From CAYJBH01 sp964368625 (GTDB taxonomy: Bacteria > Bacillota > Clostridia > Oscillospirales > Ruminococcaceae): a stretch of DNA of 64,000 nucleotides. This document shows positions 26,491 to 36,295 of the stretch, in pieces. The stretch is taken from assembly GCA_964368625.1 (NCBI GenBank), contig CAYJBH010000006.1, positions 35,437 to 99,436 of the forward strand, read 5' to 3'. Position 1 is the first letter of the stretch. Every line of letters begins with the position of its first letter. Under the pieces are notes generated by a model, which saw only the letters and a list, made by a program, of their open reading frames with translations, was not told the DNA's origin and did no database searches. The translations under genes were made by a program, and so were the position numbers.

Positions 26491-29400
26491 TTGACTGATT
26501 TTGTTCACCTTCACCTTCATACCGAATACAGCCTGTTAGATGGGGCTTGTAGAATAGAGCCCTTAATGAAACGTTTAAACGAACTAGGGCAACATTCGGT
26601 GGCCATTACCGACCACGGTGTTATGTATGGGGTGATGGATTTCTATAAGGCCGCAAAAAAGTATGGCATTAAACCTATCATTGGCTGCGAGGCCTATGTT
26701 GCAACTCGCTCAAGATTCGACAAGGTTCATAAACTTGACTCAAACAATCATCTCGTTTTGCTATGCAAAAACGAGATGGGTTACAAGAACTTATCTAAAT
26801 TAATTTCAGCCGGATTTACCGAAGGATTTTACTCTAAACCGAGAATAGATAAGGAGCTTCTATCAAAACACTGCGACGGCTTAATAGCATTATCGGCCTG
26901 TCTTGCAGGGGAAATCCCACAGGCATTACTTGCCGGTGATTATGAAAAGGCTAAAAGCGCCGCCAAATACTATCGTGATCTGTTTGGCGAGGACAACTTT
27001 TATATCGAGGTTCAAAATCATAACATTGCTGAACAGCAGGCAATACTTCCCGAGCTGATATCACTGGCAAGAGAGCTTAATATACCTCTCGTTGCTACCA
27101 ACGATAGCCATTATCTTAACCGTGAAGATTCCAAGATGCAGCGAGTGCTCATCTGTATCGGCACCAATAAACTTATGACAGACGATGATGTTTTAGAGTT
27201 CGGCACCGATGAATTTTATGTTAAATCGGGCGATGAAATGGCAGACATATTTGCCATCTGTCCCGAGGCAATCTCCAACACGGTAAAGATTGCTGACCTA
27301 TGTAACCTTGAAATTGAGTTTGGAGTTACCAAGCTACCTAAATTTATTCCTGTAACCGGCGAGAATTCTAAAGACTACTTTGAGAGGTTGGTTTACGAAG
27401 GATTCGAGAAATATTATTTAGATAATAACGAGGTTGCAAAGTCTCGTATGTTCTACGAGATGGATATAATTGAGAGTATGGGCTTTATCGATTATTTCTT
27501 GATAGTTGCCGACTTTATAGCCTATGCCAAGAGCAGGAACATCCCTGTTGGCCCGGGAAGGGGAAGCGGTGCCGGTAGTTTGGTTGCCTATTGTCTTGGT
27601 ATTACAGGAGTTGACCCACTTAAATACAACCTTCTATTCGAACGTTTTTTGAATCCCGAAAGAATAAGCATGCCTGATTTTGACATTGATTTTTGCTACG
27701 AGGGCAGGGCAGATGTTATAAATTATGTTAATGAAAAATACGAAAGCGATCATGTTGCACAGATAATTACATTCGGAACCATGGCCGCCAGGGCTGCAAT
27801 TAGAGATGTAGGGCGAGTTCTCGGCATGTCTTACGGTGAGGTTGATAGAATTGCAAAACTTATCCCAACCGAACTTAAGATGACTCTTATAAAGGCATTA
27901 CGGCAAAACAAGGATTTAAAGGCTGTTTATGATAACGAACCCTCTGTTACCGAACTGATTGATATGGCAATAAAGGTTGAGGGAATGCCACGCCACGCCT
28001 CAACACATGCCGCCGGCGTAGTTATAACGCCAATGCCAACCGTTGAGTATCTTCCGTTGGCAGTTAGCAGTGATCAGATAGTTACCCAGTTCCCCATGAC
28101 CACCATCGAAGAACTTGGCCTTTTAAAGATGGATTTTTTGGGGTTGCGCACCCTTACCCTTATTAAGGATTGCATCCGCCAACTTAGCGACAAAAATTTT
28201 AGCATAGAAAGTATTCCGCTTAACGACCAGGGTGTTTTCAAGATGCTATCACAGGGAGATACAGCAGGTGTTTTTCAATTTGAAAGCAACGGTATCCAGC
28301 AGGTTTTAATGGGATTACGTCCAACAAAACTAGAGGACTTAATAGCGGTTACCTCACTTTATCGCCCCGGCCCGATGGATAGTATACCGAGCTATATAAA
28401 ATGGCGACATAACCCTGAAAATATAATATATAAGCATGAAAAGCTAAAGCCCATTCTTGCCGAAACATACGGCTGTATTGTTTATCAGGAACAGGTTATG
28501 CAAATTTGTCGCGAGCTTGCAGGATTTTCATATGGTCGTGCCGACCTTGTTCGTCGTGCTATGAGCAAGAAAAAGCATGATGTTATGGAGCAGGAACGCC
28601 AAGCATTTGTGTATGGGCAGGATGGCGACAGTGGCTGTATTGGCTGTATTAAAAACGGAGTAGACGAAAAGTCTGCAAACGAAATTTTTAACGAGATGGC
28701 AGGATTTGCTTCCTATGCATTTAACAAGTCACACGCGGCAGCATATGCCCTGATTGCTTATCAAACTGCCTATCTTAAATGCCATTACGAAAAGGAGTTT
28801 ATGGCTGCATTGCTAACCAGTGTTCAGCATAACTCGGCAAAGATAATGGAATATTCGGCAGTTTGCCGCTCAGCCGGTATTAAGCTATTACAGCCTGATG
28901 TAAACCGAAGTGACATAGGTTTTACCGTTGATGGTGATAATATTAGATATGGACTTCTTGCAGTTAAAAACGTTGGATTTGGCCTTTGCAATCTAATAAT
29001 AAATGAGCGACGAAAAGAACCTTTTAAGTCATTATACGATCTATGCTATCGATTATCAGGAAGCGACGTTAACCGCCGGGCACTTGAATGCCTAATTAAA
29101 GCAGGAGCATTTGATCTTATAGAGCCGAATCGAAGAGCGTTGTTATATTCGGTTGATCCAATGCTAAAGGGTGTTGAAAACGATAGAAAAAGTAACTTCG
29201 AGGGACAGCTAAACCTATTTGCCGACCAATCCACGCAGCAAAACGAATATAAGCTGCCTGATGTTGAGAACTTTGAGATAAGCGAACTGCTTAACATGGA
29301 AAAAGAGGTTAGCGGATTATACCTTTCCGGCCATCCTCTAGATAGTTATGCCGAGTTAATTAATGGATACAGCAACTTCTCGTTTATGAAGGCTCATGAC

Positions 29401-29925
29401 GATTCTAATGTTATGTCGCTGGATAATCAAAAAGTTTCGGTGATATGTAGCATTTCGGCAAAAAGGTTAATATATACAAAAAAAGGTAACACTATCTGCT
29501 TTTGCACCGTTGAAGACAGAACTTCGCAGATGGAGGTTTTAATATTTCCCAAAATATTAGAGGAGTGCCGCAATCTGCTTGAAGAGAATGCCGTTATTCT
29601 TTTAACGGGGCGTATTACGGTTAAGGAGGATGATCCTGTTAAGATAGTTGCCGATACCATCGTTTCGGTTAAATCGTTAAAGCCTATCCCGAACGATATG
29701 TCAGGCTTATATCTCAGAATGAAGAACAACACCGATGAAATATATAACTCGGTTGTAGAAAATCTAGCCAAACACCAGGGAGAACTTCCGGTTTATATAC
29801 GTTTCACCGATAGCGGTAACTTGGCAAGGCTACCACAACGGTTATGGGTTAACAGGGATTCAAAGGCTCTAATTGATATTTTATCTGAACTTCTTGGCAA
29901 TGAGAATGTTGCTCACAGAAATTAG
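26491..29925 (+). CDS. dnaE: DNA polymerase III alpha subunit
   Basis: 1144 residues from a TTG codon (26491), which gives the usual DFVHLHLHTEYSLLDGA N-terminus; an AAGGAAAGGA ribosome site is 10 nt upstream. PHP domain 1-210, palm with GPGRGSGAGSLVAY and the catalytic PDFDIDF near 395-401, thumb, fingers with the YRPGPM block, helix-hairpin-helix near 840 and the OB-fold tRNA-anti-like domain near 985-1060. It is the replicative DnaE-type polymerase; clostridia usually also have PolC, not seen here. Last gene of the operon. Confidence 0.95.
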   Translation: MTDFVHLHLHTEYSLLDGACRIEPLMKRLNELGQHSVAITDHGVMYGVMDFYKAAKKYGIKPIIGCEAYVATRSRFDKVHKLDSNNHLVLLCKNEMGYKNLSKLISAGFTEGFYSKPRIDKELLSKHCDGLIALSACLAGEIPQALLAGDYEKAKSAAKYYRDLFGEDNFYIEVQNHNIAEQQAILPELISLARELNIPLVATNDSHYLNREDSKMQRVLICIGTNKLMTDDDVLEFGTDEFYVKSGDEMADIFAICPEAISNTVKIADLCNLEIEFGVTKLPKFIPVTGENSKDYFERLVYEGFEKYYLDNNEVAKSRMFYEMDIIESMGFIDYFLIVADFIAYAKSRNIPVGPGRGSGAGSLVAYCLGITGVDPLKYNLLFERFLNPERISMPDFDIDFCYEGRADVINYVNEKYESDHVAQIITFGTMAARAAIRDVGRVLGMSYGEVDRIAKLIPTELKMTLIKALRQNKDLKAVYDNEPSVTELIDMAIKVEGMPRHASTHAAGVVITPMPTVEYLPLAVSSDQIVTQFPMTTIEELGLLKMDFLGLRTLTLIKDCIRQLSDKNFSIESIPLNDQGVFKMLSQGDTAGVFQFESNGIQQVLMGLRPTKLEDLIAVTSLYRPGPMDSIPSYIKWRHNPENIIYKHEKLKPILAETYGCIVYQEQVMQICRELAGFSYGRADLVRRAMSKKKHDVMEQERQAFVYGQDGDSGCIGCIKNGVDEKSANEIFNEMAGFASYAFNKSHAAAYALIAYQTAYLKCHYEKEFMAALLTSVQHNSAKIMEYSAVCRSAGIKLLQPDVNRSDIGFTVDGDNIRYGLLAVKNVGFGLCNLIINERRKEPFKSLYDLCYRLSGSDVNRRALECLIKAGAFDLIEPNRRALLYSVDPMLKGVENDRKSNFEGQLNLFADQSTQQNEYKLPDVENFEISELLNMEKEVSGLYLSGHPLDSYAELINGYSNFSFMKAHDDSNVMSLDNQKVSVICSISAKRLIYTKKGNTICFCTVEDRTSQMEVLIFPKILEECRNLLEENAVILLTGRITVKEDDPVKIVADTIVSVKSLKPIPNDMSGLYLRMKNNTDEIYNSVVENLAKHQGELPVYIRFTDSGNLARLPQRLWVNRDSKALIDILSELLGNENVAHRN

Positions 29926-29982
29926 CTTGCAAATAAACTCATATATACTATATCTGCATATAAGTCATATAACCGCAAAAAT

Positions 29983-30011
29983 TTGACAACTGCCATTTTA
30001 AAAGGTATAAT
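29983..30011 (+). promoter_or_regulatory. Consensus sigma-A promoter of the legB operon
   Basis: TTGACA (29983-29988), exact 17-bp spacer, TATAAT (30006-30011): both hexamers are perfect consensus. Start predicted near 30018, with a leader of about 27 nt. Confidence 0.85.
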
Positions 30012-30044
30012 TAAATTTGTATATTTTGTTTGTAATGAGGAAGT

Positions 30045-31028
30045 ATGAATAATAAAGTAATTGTTACCGGTGCCGACGGTTTTATCGGCAGTCACCTAAC
30101 CGAACAGCTTGTTAAAAATGGAGAAAAGGTTACAGCTTTTTGCTATTACAACTCCTTCGGTCAAGCAGGCTGGTTAGATTCTCTTCCAAAAGAGATAACC
30201 TCTGAAATAGAGTTTTTTTATGGCGATATACGAGATCCCAACGGTGTACGTACAGCGTTAAAAGGTCAGGATATTGTTTATCATCTTGCCGCACTTATAG
30301 CTATTCCATTCAGCTACCATTCACCCGATAGCTATGTAGACACCAATATTAAGGGAACTCTTAATATTTTAAATGCCGCACGCGACTGCGAAAACAGTCG
30401 TGTCCTTGTAACCTCAACCAGCGAGGTTTATGGAACTGCACAGTATGTCCCGATAGATGAGAAACATCCTTACCAAGGGCAATCGCCTTATTCCGCAACA
30501 AAGATTGGAGCCGATCGCCTTGCCGAGAGCTTTTATCGCAGCTTTGCCACTCCGGTAACCATAGTAAGACCATTTAATACATATGGACCGAGACAGAGTG
30601 CACGTGCTGTTATACCAACAATAATCACTCAGCTTATTTCGGGAAGCACCGAGATAAAACTTGGTTCTTTATCCCCCACACGTGACTTTAACTATGTTAA
30701 GGACACCGTTACCGGGTTTATTAAAATTGCCGAATGCAGTAAAGCTATCGGCGAAGAGATTAACATCGCAACCGGCGAGGAGATAAGCATTGGTGAACTT
30801 GCAGCGGAATTAATATCTCAAATCAACCCATCTGCCAAGATTATCACCGACGAGACAAGGCTTCGTCCGAAAAAAAGCGAGGTGGAAAGACTTTTAGGAG
30901 ACGGTCGTAAGTTTGATGCCATCTGTGGTAGCTTTAAGAGACACAGCTTTGAGGATGGAATTGCCGAGACCGTTGCATTCATTCGCGAGAACATAGACAG
31001 ATATAAGCCGGAAGTTTATAATATATGA
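30045..31028 (+). CDS. legB: NAD-dependent 4,6-dehydratase LegB
   Basis: 327 residues, ATG after GAGGAAG. Short-chain dehydrogenase fold with GADGFIGSH (9-17), S125/E126, catalytic Y149-xxx-K153 (SPYSATK) and RPFNTYGPRQ. The segment YYNSFGQAGWLD near 35 is characteristic of LegB. It converts a nucleotide-activated GlcNAc to the 4-keto-6-deoxy sugar, the second step of the legionaminic acid route. The gene overlaps the next by 4 bp and leads the operon that ends with the nonulosonate synthase. Confidence 0.88.
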   Translation: MNNKVIVTGADGFIGSHLTEQLVKNGEKVTAFCYYNSFGQAGWLDSLPKEITSEIEFFYGDIRDPNGVRTALKGQDIVYHLAALIAIPFSYHSPDSYVDTNIKGTLNILNAARDCENSRVLVTSTSEVYGTAQYVPIDEKHPYQGQSPYSATKIGADRLAESFYRSFATPVTIVRPFNTYGPRQSARAVIPTIITQLISGSTEIKLGSLSPTRDFNYVKDTVTGFIKIAECSKAIGEEINIATGEEISIGELAAELISQINPSAKIITDETRLRPKKSEVERLLGDGRKFDAICGSFKRHSFEDGIAETVAFIRENIDRYKPEVYNI

Positions 31029-32566
31029 CGCTAGAAAGAATAAGAAAAGTATTTGAGAATCGTACAGTCTCTACGGCTGTTACAATATTTTTGTTATTTT
31101 GTTTTTCTGTTTTCATTGTGTACTGGCTTCGTGTTTTCTATTATTTTGATTTAGCCAGCGGGCCAGTTATGATTATGGTTACCTTCCCGGTAACGGCAAT
31201 CTGTTATTACGGTTTATATTTTTCAGTTAAGGCCACCGAAAAGAATTTTGCTCTTTTCGGTGCAATATTAGTTGCCTTTATAGGCATTCTTTATAGCTTT
31301 GCAAATGCGCCTTTACAGGTTCCGGATGAAACTGCCCACTTCCTTCGTGCATATTCCATTGCCGGTGGTGATTTCGATTTCGACCCTACCCGAGAATACC
31401 CCGACGATGTTGGCCTACTTTTAGAGGAGTTTGAACCTTTTTATAGCCATTTACATCAGGAAGAGAAGGATCAGATAATCTATCGTTACGAGAGTTATTA
31501 TAACAGGTTAGCTTCCGGCGATACCGCCGAAGCCGAAGAACCTATAATGATGTTAATTCTGCCGTTCCTCCCCTCTGCGTTAATAATGGCTCCATTTCGT
31601 GCTTTAGGGGCTAACGCTCTTATCTGCCTTTTCGCTGCAAGAATTGTAAATACACTTGTATTTGCTGCAATTTGTTATTACACCCTATGTATAGCTAAGC
31701 GTTTTCGCATTCTTTTTCTTGCTTTTATGTTACTGCCAACCACCATGTTCATGGCGGCTTCCTGTTCCTACGATAGCAGTATGCTGGCCATTACGATACT
31801 GTTGTTCGGCTATCTCTTTAAAGAAAATATAACTACAAAGGATATTATAGTAATATGCCTTTTAACATTTTATATTAGCCATATAAAAATCTTAAATGTA
31901 TTGCTTGTTATCCCTATGCTTGCAATTTGTAAAACACAGTGGGTTAGCCGTATTTCTAAGTTTTTCTTCATATTGTTGATAGCTTTTTCCGGCCTGTTAT
32001 CCTCTGTTTTTGTTTCGGGGTACTCATCAGTGTTTTCTTCCTTCGAGCCTATTCCAAGGCTGGACAGTGTAGATCCTATTGAGCAGATATTATTTATACT
32101 TTCAAATATACCGAGATACCTAATTGTTATGTTTGGCAGCTTTTATGAGAATGGTTTTTATCTTACCCAGCTAGGAATCTTTGGTTGGATGGATACCGTA
32201 GTTCCGCTTGTTTCGGCGGTATCATTACCATTGTTGATTTTTATCGCAGTGTTTGCCGGACAGAAAACTTCCGGTGATACAAACCTGTTTTTACTTCTCT
32301 TTATCTTTGCTATCGGATATGCTGTTACGGTTATAACCGGACTATATGTTACAAACACCCCGGTTGCAATGGTTCGAGTAGTTGGAGTGCAACCTCGATA
32401 CTTTCTTCCAACCCTTTACGCCCTCTGCCTTTCTATTGGTATTTTCAGTGGTAGATTTCTCGACATTAAAAGCCGATTTACCGAGAGTTGCGCAGTTGCC
32501 ATTACGGGTGGCTTTTCCATAGCGTCTGCTATGCTATTATTCCTAACCCACAACGTTATCTGGTGA
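31025..32566 (+). CDS. DUF2142-family polytopic membrane protein (GT-C-like)
   Basis: 513 residues with about 11-12 TM helices. The first long outer loop holds LQVPDETAHFLRAYSIAGGDF (D101, E102, H105), the acidic-motif position typical of GT-C glycosyltransferases and of DUF2142. Such proteins transfer sugars from polyprenyl-phosphate donors on the outer face of the membrane. No conserved partner domain is seen. It is translationally coupled to legB (ATGA overlap) and sits 4 bp before another GT-C-like protein, so the two probably act on the same glycan. Confidence 0.72.
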   Translation: MTLERIRKVFENRTVSTAVTIFLLFCFSVFIVYWLRVFYYFDLASGPVMIMVTFPVTAICYYGLYFSVKATEKNFALFGAILVAFIGILYSFANAPLQVPDETAHFLRAYSIAGGDFDFDPTREYPDDVGLLLEEFEPFYSHLHQEEKDQIIYRYESYYNRLASGDTAEAEEPIMMLILPFLPSALIMAPFRALGANALICLFAARIVNTLVFAAICYYTLCIAKRFRILFLAFMLLPTTMFMAASCSYDSSMLAITILLFGYLFKENITTKDIIVICLLTFYISHIKILNVLLVIPMLAICKTQWVSRISKFFFILLIAFSGLLSSVFVSGYSSVFSSFEPIPRLDSVDPIEQILFILSNIPRYLIVMFGSFYENGFYLTQLGIFGWMDTVVPLVSAVSLPLLIFIAVFAGQKTSGDTNLFLLLFIFAIGYAVTVITGLYVTNTPVAMVRVVGVQPRYFLPTLYALCLSIGIFSGRFLDIKSRFTESCAVAITGGFSIASAMLLFLTHNVIW

Positions 32567-32570
32567 ATCT

Positions 32571-34487
32571 ATGCTTGACTTCCTTTTTTTATTAACAACA
32601 TTCACAGCGCTAGTTGCAATTAGCTGTTTTGCAGTGCTGTATCTTAACATAAAGGCATCGCTTGCTCCCTTTATTACGCTATGCGTTACCACTGCAACAC
32701 TTGCACTTTCGGCAATGGTTGGCGGTGCTTTTATTTCTGCTTTATTAATATTTGCAGCCGGAGCGGTTGCCTTAGTTTTGGTTTTAATTAAGCTAATTAG
32801 AAGCTCTTCCATTATTTCTAGATTTAATGATATCGGGTTTTATAGCTTCATTTTACTTTCCCTTTTCATCATCTCACTCTTTTCTGTTCGCCAACCTTTA
32901 TTTTATGAGTGGGACGAGTTTTCATTTTGGGGAACGGCGGCAAGGATAGTTAGTGATTCTAATCTATTATACTCCGTTGCCGATAACAATCTTGTTGGTG
33001 TAACACACCCACCCGCACTAATAATGATATCCTACCTATTTAACTTTCTTGGAGAATTTGCTCCCTTTAAAACCTATATAGCCTACGACATCCTCATTTT
33101 TTCTGCCTATGCAGCCATAATAGGCTGTTTTGAATCAAAGCTAAAGCATTATTCGATTGTTTCTTTGTTGCTACTGGTAGCTTCTCCAATTATAGTTATG
33201 AATCTATATGGGCGTTCAGTTCAGGTTTTGCCGGGCTATATGTCTGCTTATGCTGACTTCCCTATGGGGATTTTACTTGCCGCTACTATAATATTGTACT
33301 ATTGTAATACCGGAAGCAGGCTACATGCATTAATTGCTGCAGGAGCCGGTTTGTTTGTTCTCACCCTATGCAAGGAAATGGGCTTTGCCTTTGCAATGCT
33401 TGGTGCAGGAATAATAGCAGCCGATTTTATTATTGCAGGACGCAACATCTCACTTATAAAAAGATTAGCTGGTTCGCTAGCGTTAATTGCAACACCGATA
33501 TTGGCATTTACCAGCTGGTCAATGCATCTATCAGCAGCCGCCGGGGTAAACCGCTTTGAGGTTGGCGGAGAGCAAAACCTAGGCATGATTGAGCTGTTAA
33601 TAACAGGCGTTACCGAACTTCTTATACCTTCAACACGGTCAGAAAAGTTTACACTGGTTTTCACCAATCTTTGGAATGCATTTTTAAACGGTAAGGTTAT
33701 GCTTATAGGAAGCGGCCTGGTTGTGTTTTTGCTTGTTACCATTTTAATGGGAGCGGCACTTTTATTTACCGAGGACAAGAAAAAAAGAATTTCCGTTATC
33801 ATCTACTATGTTATGACCTGTCTTGGATGTTTCGCCTATAATGTTTTTCTCGGATTCACCTATGCTTATGTTTTTAAGGGAGAGGATGGTATTGGCCTTG
33901 TTTCCTATGAGCGTTACGTTATGCCTTACTATACCGCTTGGCTTTTGTCCTCTTTTATCTACTCCATATTCATTTTAAGAAATAAACCTCGTTTAAATTT
34001 TATTGTTCAGCCTGCTATTGTTATATCTGCCTGTGCGCTGTTTATTATTTCACACTATGTTACGCCTTCACACTATAATTACCTCAACTTCCCTGACTCA
34101 TATTTTTCACCGCAGCGTGATATTATGCATAAGGTTCAACATGCTAAGCAGTATTTTGATTCTGATAGTAATATTTTTTATATTCATTCTGCAGATAACG
34201 GCATTGGCTGGTTTCAAAACTATTACTATTTTTTACCTATGCATATAGACTATTCCGGAGGTGGCGATCTTGGGCGCTATGATGCTACAACACTTTCTGA
34301 GTATATTGTAGAACAGGAAATTGATATCATTTTCATCGATTACCTTGATTCTGTTGCAGAACCAACTTATATATCTATGTTCAGTGATGCCCTTGTTGAA
34401 TATAAAGAGGGACGAACATATCTTTATGATGTTGAGATTGTAAATGATAACGTTATATTAAATCCCATAACCATGGAGGTAGCATAA
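32571..34487 (+). CDS. GT-C-like polytopic membrane protein
   Basis: 638 residues, about 12-13 TM helices in the first 500 and a soluble C-terminal domain (about 500-638, ending in a globular part with FIDYLDSV). The loop after the third or fourth helix reads FYEWDEFSFWGTAARI (D115, E116), again the DE signature of GT-C enzymes, followed by THPPALI. It is therefore probably a polyprenyl-phosphosugar-dependent transferase. There is no strong ribosome site; coupling to the preceding gene (4-bp gap) is likely. Confidence 0.65.
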   Translation: MLDFLFLLTTFTALVAISCFAVLYLNIKASLAPFITLCVTTATLALSAMVGGAFISALLIFAAGAVALVLVLIKLIRSSSIISRFNDIGFYSFILLSLFIISLFSVRQPLFYEWDEFSFWGTAARIVSDSNLLYSVADNNLVGVTHPPALIMISYLFNFLGEFAPFKTYIAYDILIFSAYAAIIGCFESKLKHYSIVSLLLLVASPIIVMNLYGRSVQVLPGYMSAYADFPMGILLAATIILYYCNTGSRLHALIAAGAGLFVLTLCKEMGFAFAMLGAGIIAADFIIAGRNISLIKRLAGSLALIATPILAFTSWSMHLSAAAGVNRFEVGGEQNLGMIELLITGVTELLIPSTRSEKFTLVFTNLWNAFLNGKVMLIGSGLVVFLLVTILMGAALLFTEDKKKRISVIIYYVMTCLGCFAYNVFLGFTYAYVFKGEDGIGLVSYERYVMPYYTAWLLSSFIYSIFILRNKPRLNFIVQPAIVISACALFIISHYVTPSHYNYLNFPDSYFSPQRDIMHKVQHAKQYFDSDSNIFYIHSADNGIGWFQNYYYFLPMHIDYSGGGDLGRYDATTLSEYIVEQEIDIIFIDYLDSVAEPTYISMFSDALVEYKEGRTYLYDVEIVNDNVILNPITMEVA

Positions 34488-34489
34488 AG

Positions 34490-35485
34490 ATGTCGGTATT
34501 AATAATTGCTGAGGCCGGAGTAAATGCCGGCAACTCGTTAACCGAAGCTAAAAAGCTTGCGTTGATAGCAAAGCAGGCGGGTGCGGATATAGTTAAATAT
34601 CAAACAGCTGTTCCCGAGCTTGTTATTAGCCGTTTTGCCCAAAAGGCCGAATATCAAAAAAAAGCTACCGGTGGTGATGAAAGTCAGCTTGAGATGATTA
34701 AGAAACTTCATCTAACCTTTGATGAGCATCGAGAGCTTCAGCAATACTGCAATGAGATTGGAATAACATATCTTTCAACCCCATTCGATCTGGTAAGCCT
34801 TGACTTTCTTGCAACGTTAAATCTCTCTTTATACAAGATACCGTCGGGCGAGATAACCAACCTTCCACTACTTGAAGAGGTTGCGAAGCTTGGAAAACCG
34901 ATAATAATGTCTACCGGAATGTGCACTATGTCGGAGATATCTGCTGCTGTAGACGTATTATCCAAATATTCCATTAAAAGCTTAACATTATTACATTGCA
35001 ACACCGAATATCCTACACCCTTTGAAGACGTTAACCTTAAAGCTATGTTAACCTTAAAGAGTCATTTCGGTGTAGCTATAGGCTATAGCGATCATACAAG
35101 GGGAATAGAGGCGTCGGTTGCCGCCGTTGCGCTCGGAGCTACAGTTATAGAAAAACATTTTACGATTGATAAAAATGCAGTTGGCCCCGACCATGCCGCA
35201 AGCCTTGACCCACAGGAATTAAAACAGCTGGTGTCTGCTGTTCGCAACACCGAGACGTTACTGGGAAGTAGCGAAAAATTTGCGAGTCCCTCCGAGAGCC
35301 GCAATATAAATATTGCACGCAAAAGTATTGTTGCCAAGGTTAATATTAAAAAGGGGGATATTTTAACACAGGATAATATAACCACCAAGAGACCGGGCGA
35401 TGGTATTAACCCTATGCGCTGGCATGAAATATTAGGCAGTGTTGCCGTTAAAGATTTTGACGAGGATGAACCTATATCTTTATAA
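34490..35485 (+). CDS. neuB: Nonulosonate synthase, LegI/NeuB family
   Basis: 331 residues, ATG after GGAGG. The NeuB TIM barrel carries AEAGVNAGNS, KYQTAVPELV, STPFDLVS, KIPSGEITN, STGMCTMSEI, the metal region LHCNTEYPTP and GYSDHTRG, EKHFTID. A C-terminal SAF antifreeze-like domain (about 275-331) follows. It condenses phosphoenolpyruvate with a 6-carbon amino sugar; because LegB, LegC and a hydrolysing epimerase are in the window, the product is probably legionaminic acid rather than sialic acid. Specificity cannot be fixed from sequence. Confidence 0.88.
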   Translation: MSVLIIAEAGVNAGNSLTEAKKLALIAKQAGADIVKYQTAVPELVISRFAQKAEYQKKATGGDESQLEMIKKLHLTFDEHRELQQYCNEIGITYLSTPFDLVSLDFLATLNLSLYKIPSGEITNLPLLEEVAKLGKPIIMSTGMCTMSEISAAVDVLSKYSIKSLTLLHCNTEYPTPFEDVNLKAMLTLKSHFGVAIGYSDHTRGIEASVAAVALGATVIEKHFTIDKNAVGPDHAASLDPQELKQLVSAVRNTETLLGSSEKFASPSESRNINIARKSIVAKVNIKKGDILTQDNITTKRPGDGINPMRWHEILGSVAVKDFDEDEPISL

Positions 35486-35492
35486 AGTAAAT

Positions 35493-35535
35493 AACAACAG
35501 ATAAACCGACCTTCAAGGTCGGTTTATCTGTTGTT
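35493..35535 (+). terminator. Stem-loop terminator of the legB-neuB operon
   Basis: A perfect 19-bp stem (35493-35511 with 35517-35535) closed by a 5-nt loop, 7 bp after the neuB stop. The following sequence (GAAAAAGTTTT) lacks an immediate T-run, but the stem is very strong. The rest of the spacer to 35668 shows nothing. Confidence 0.75.
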
Positions 35536-35668
35536 GAAAAAGTTTTAAAACCTCAAAAAGATGATAACCCTATCCCGCTTATGACATAGCCATTTATTGA
35601 ATTGTAAACAGAATGTATGTTAACTGCCTTACCGAAATTTACTTTATAAAATTTTTTTGACATTCGGT

Positions 35669-36283
35669 TTAAACTTTTTTAAGATTTGCTTTAAATATAT
35701 TAATTGATAAAAATATTGAAATGATATTTGCCAACACGGCTACTACAGGCAGTGCAACTAATAGCGTCGACTCTATAAACTCCATACGTGAGATATCGTC
35801 TACACTGCTTACACTTAGATATGATATTAATGCCGAGATTGCCACAAGCAAAAATGCCGGGACGAACCTTGCCTTTTCTACCCCTATTTTTAGTATAAGC
35901 GGTACAAACACCGCTATAACTATGAGGGTTGAAAATAACGAGGTGAAGAGTAGCGACATGTTTAATGTTGCAAAGTTTGGCAGAACGAAGCTTACAACCA
36001 GCTGGATTGCAGTTACGACGATGGTTCCGAGTGCAAGCCCCAGATACCCGAGAACAAATTTGCTAAGCACCATAGCACTTGCAGAATAAGGCATCATTGC
36101 GGCAATATTATTCCATTTGGCAAGATCATCATAGGCAAAGGCAGTGTTTACCAAAAGTCCGCAGACAAGAAGCGACATTATAACACCTGTATCCCCTATT
36201 ACGGCAAATATCGGTACGATAAAAAGCATACGCTTTACACGTTTTGAAAGTACGATAGCATCCTTTATAACTAAGCCCTTCAT
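35669..36283 (-). CDS. ABC-2 type transporter permease
   Basis: 204 residues, six TM helices, matching the PF13346-type ABC-2 permeases paired with YtrA/PmtR-regulated ATPases. It starts 12 bp after the ATPase gene with a GGGGAGGG site. It forms the membrane part of an exporter, probably for a peptide, lipid or antimicrobial; the substrate is unknown. A single small permease implies a homodimer. Confidence 0.82.
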   Translation of the reverse strand: MKGLVIKDAIVLSKRVKRMLFIVPIFAVIGDTGVIMSLLVCGLLVNTAFAYDDLAKWNNIAAMMPYSASAMVLSKFVLGYLGLALGTIVVTAIQLVVSFVLPNFATLNMSLLFTSLFSTLIVIAVFVPLILKIGVEKARFVPAFLLVAISALISYLSVSSVDDISRMEFIESTLLVALPVVAVLANIISIFLSINIFKANLKKV

Positions 36284-36295
36284 TATTACCCTCCC

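Noticed and set aside
32158..32358. Minus-strand ORFs inside the DUF2142 and GT-C genes (also 32543-32812 and 33299-33802)
   Set aside because: Shadows of long, clearly coding membrane-protein genes; no ribosome sites or family features.
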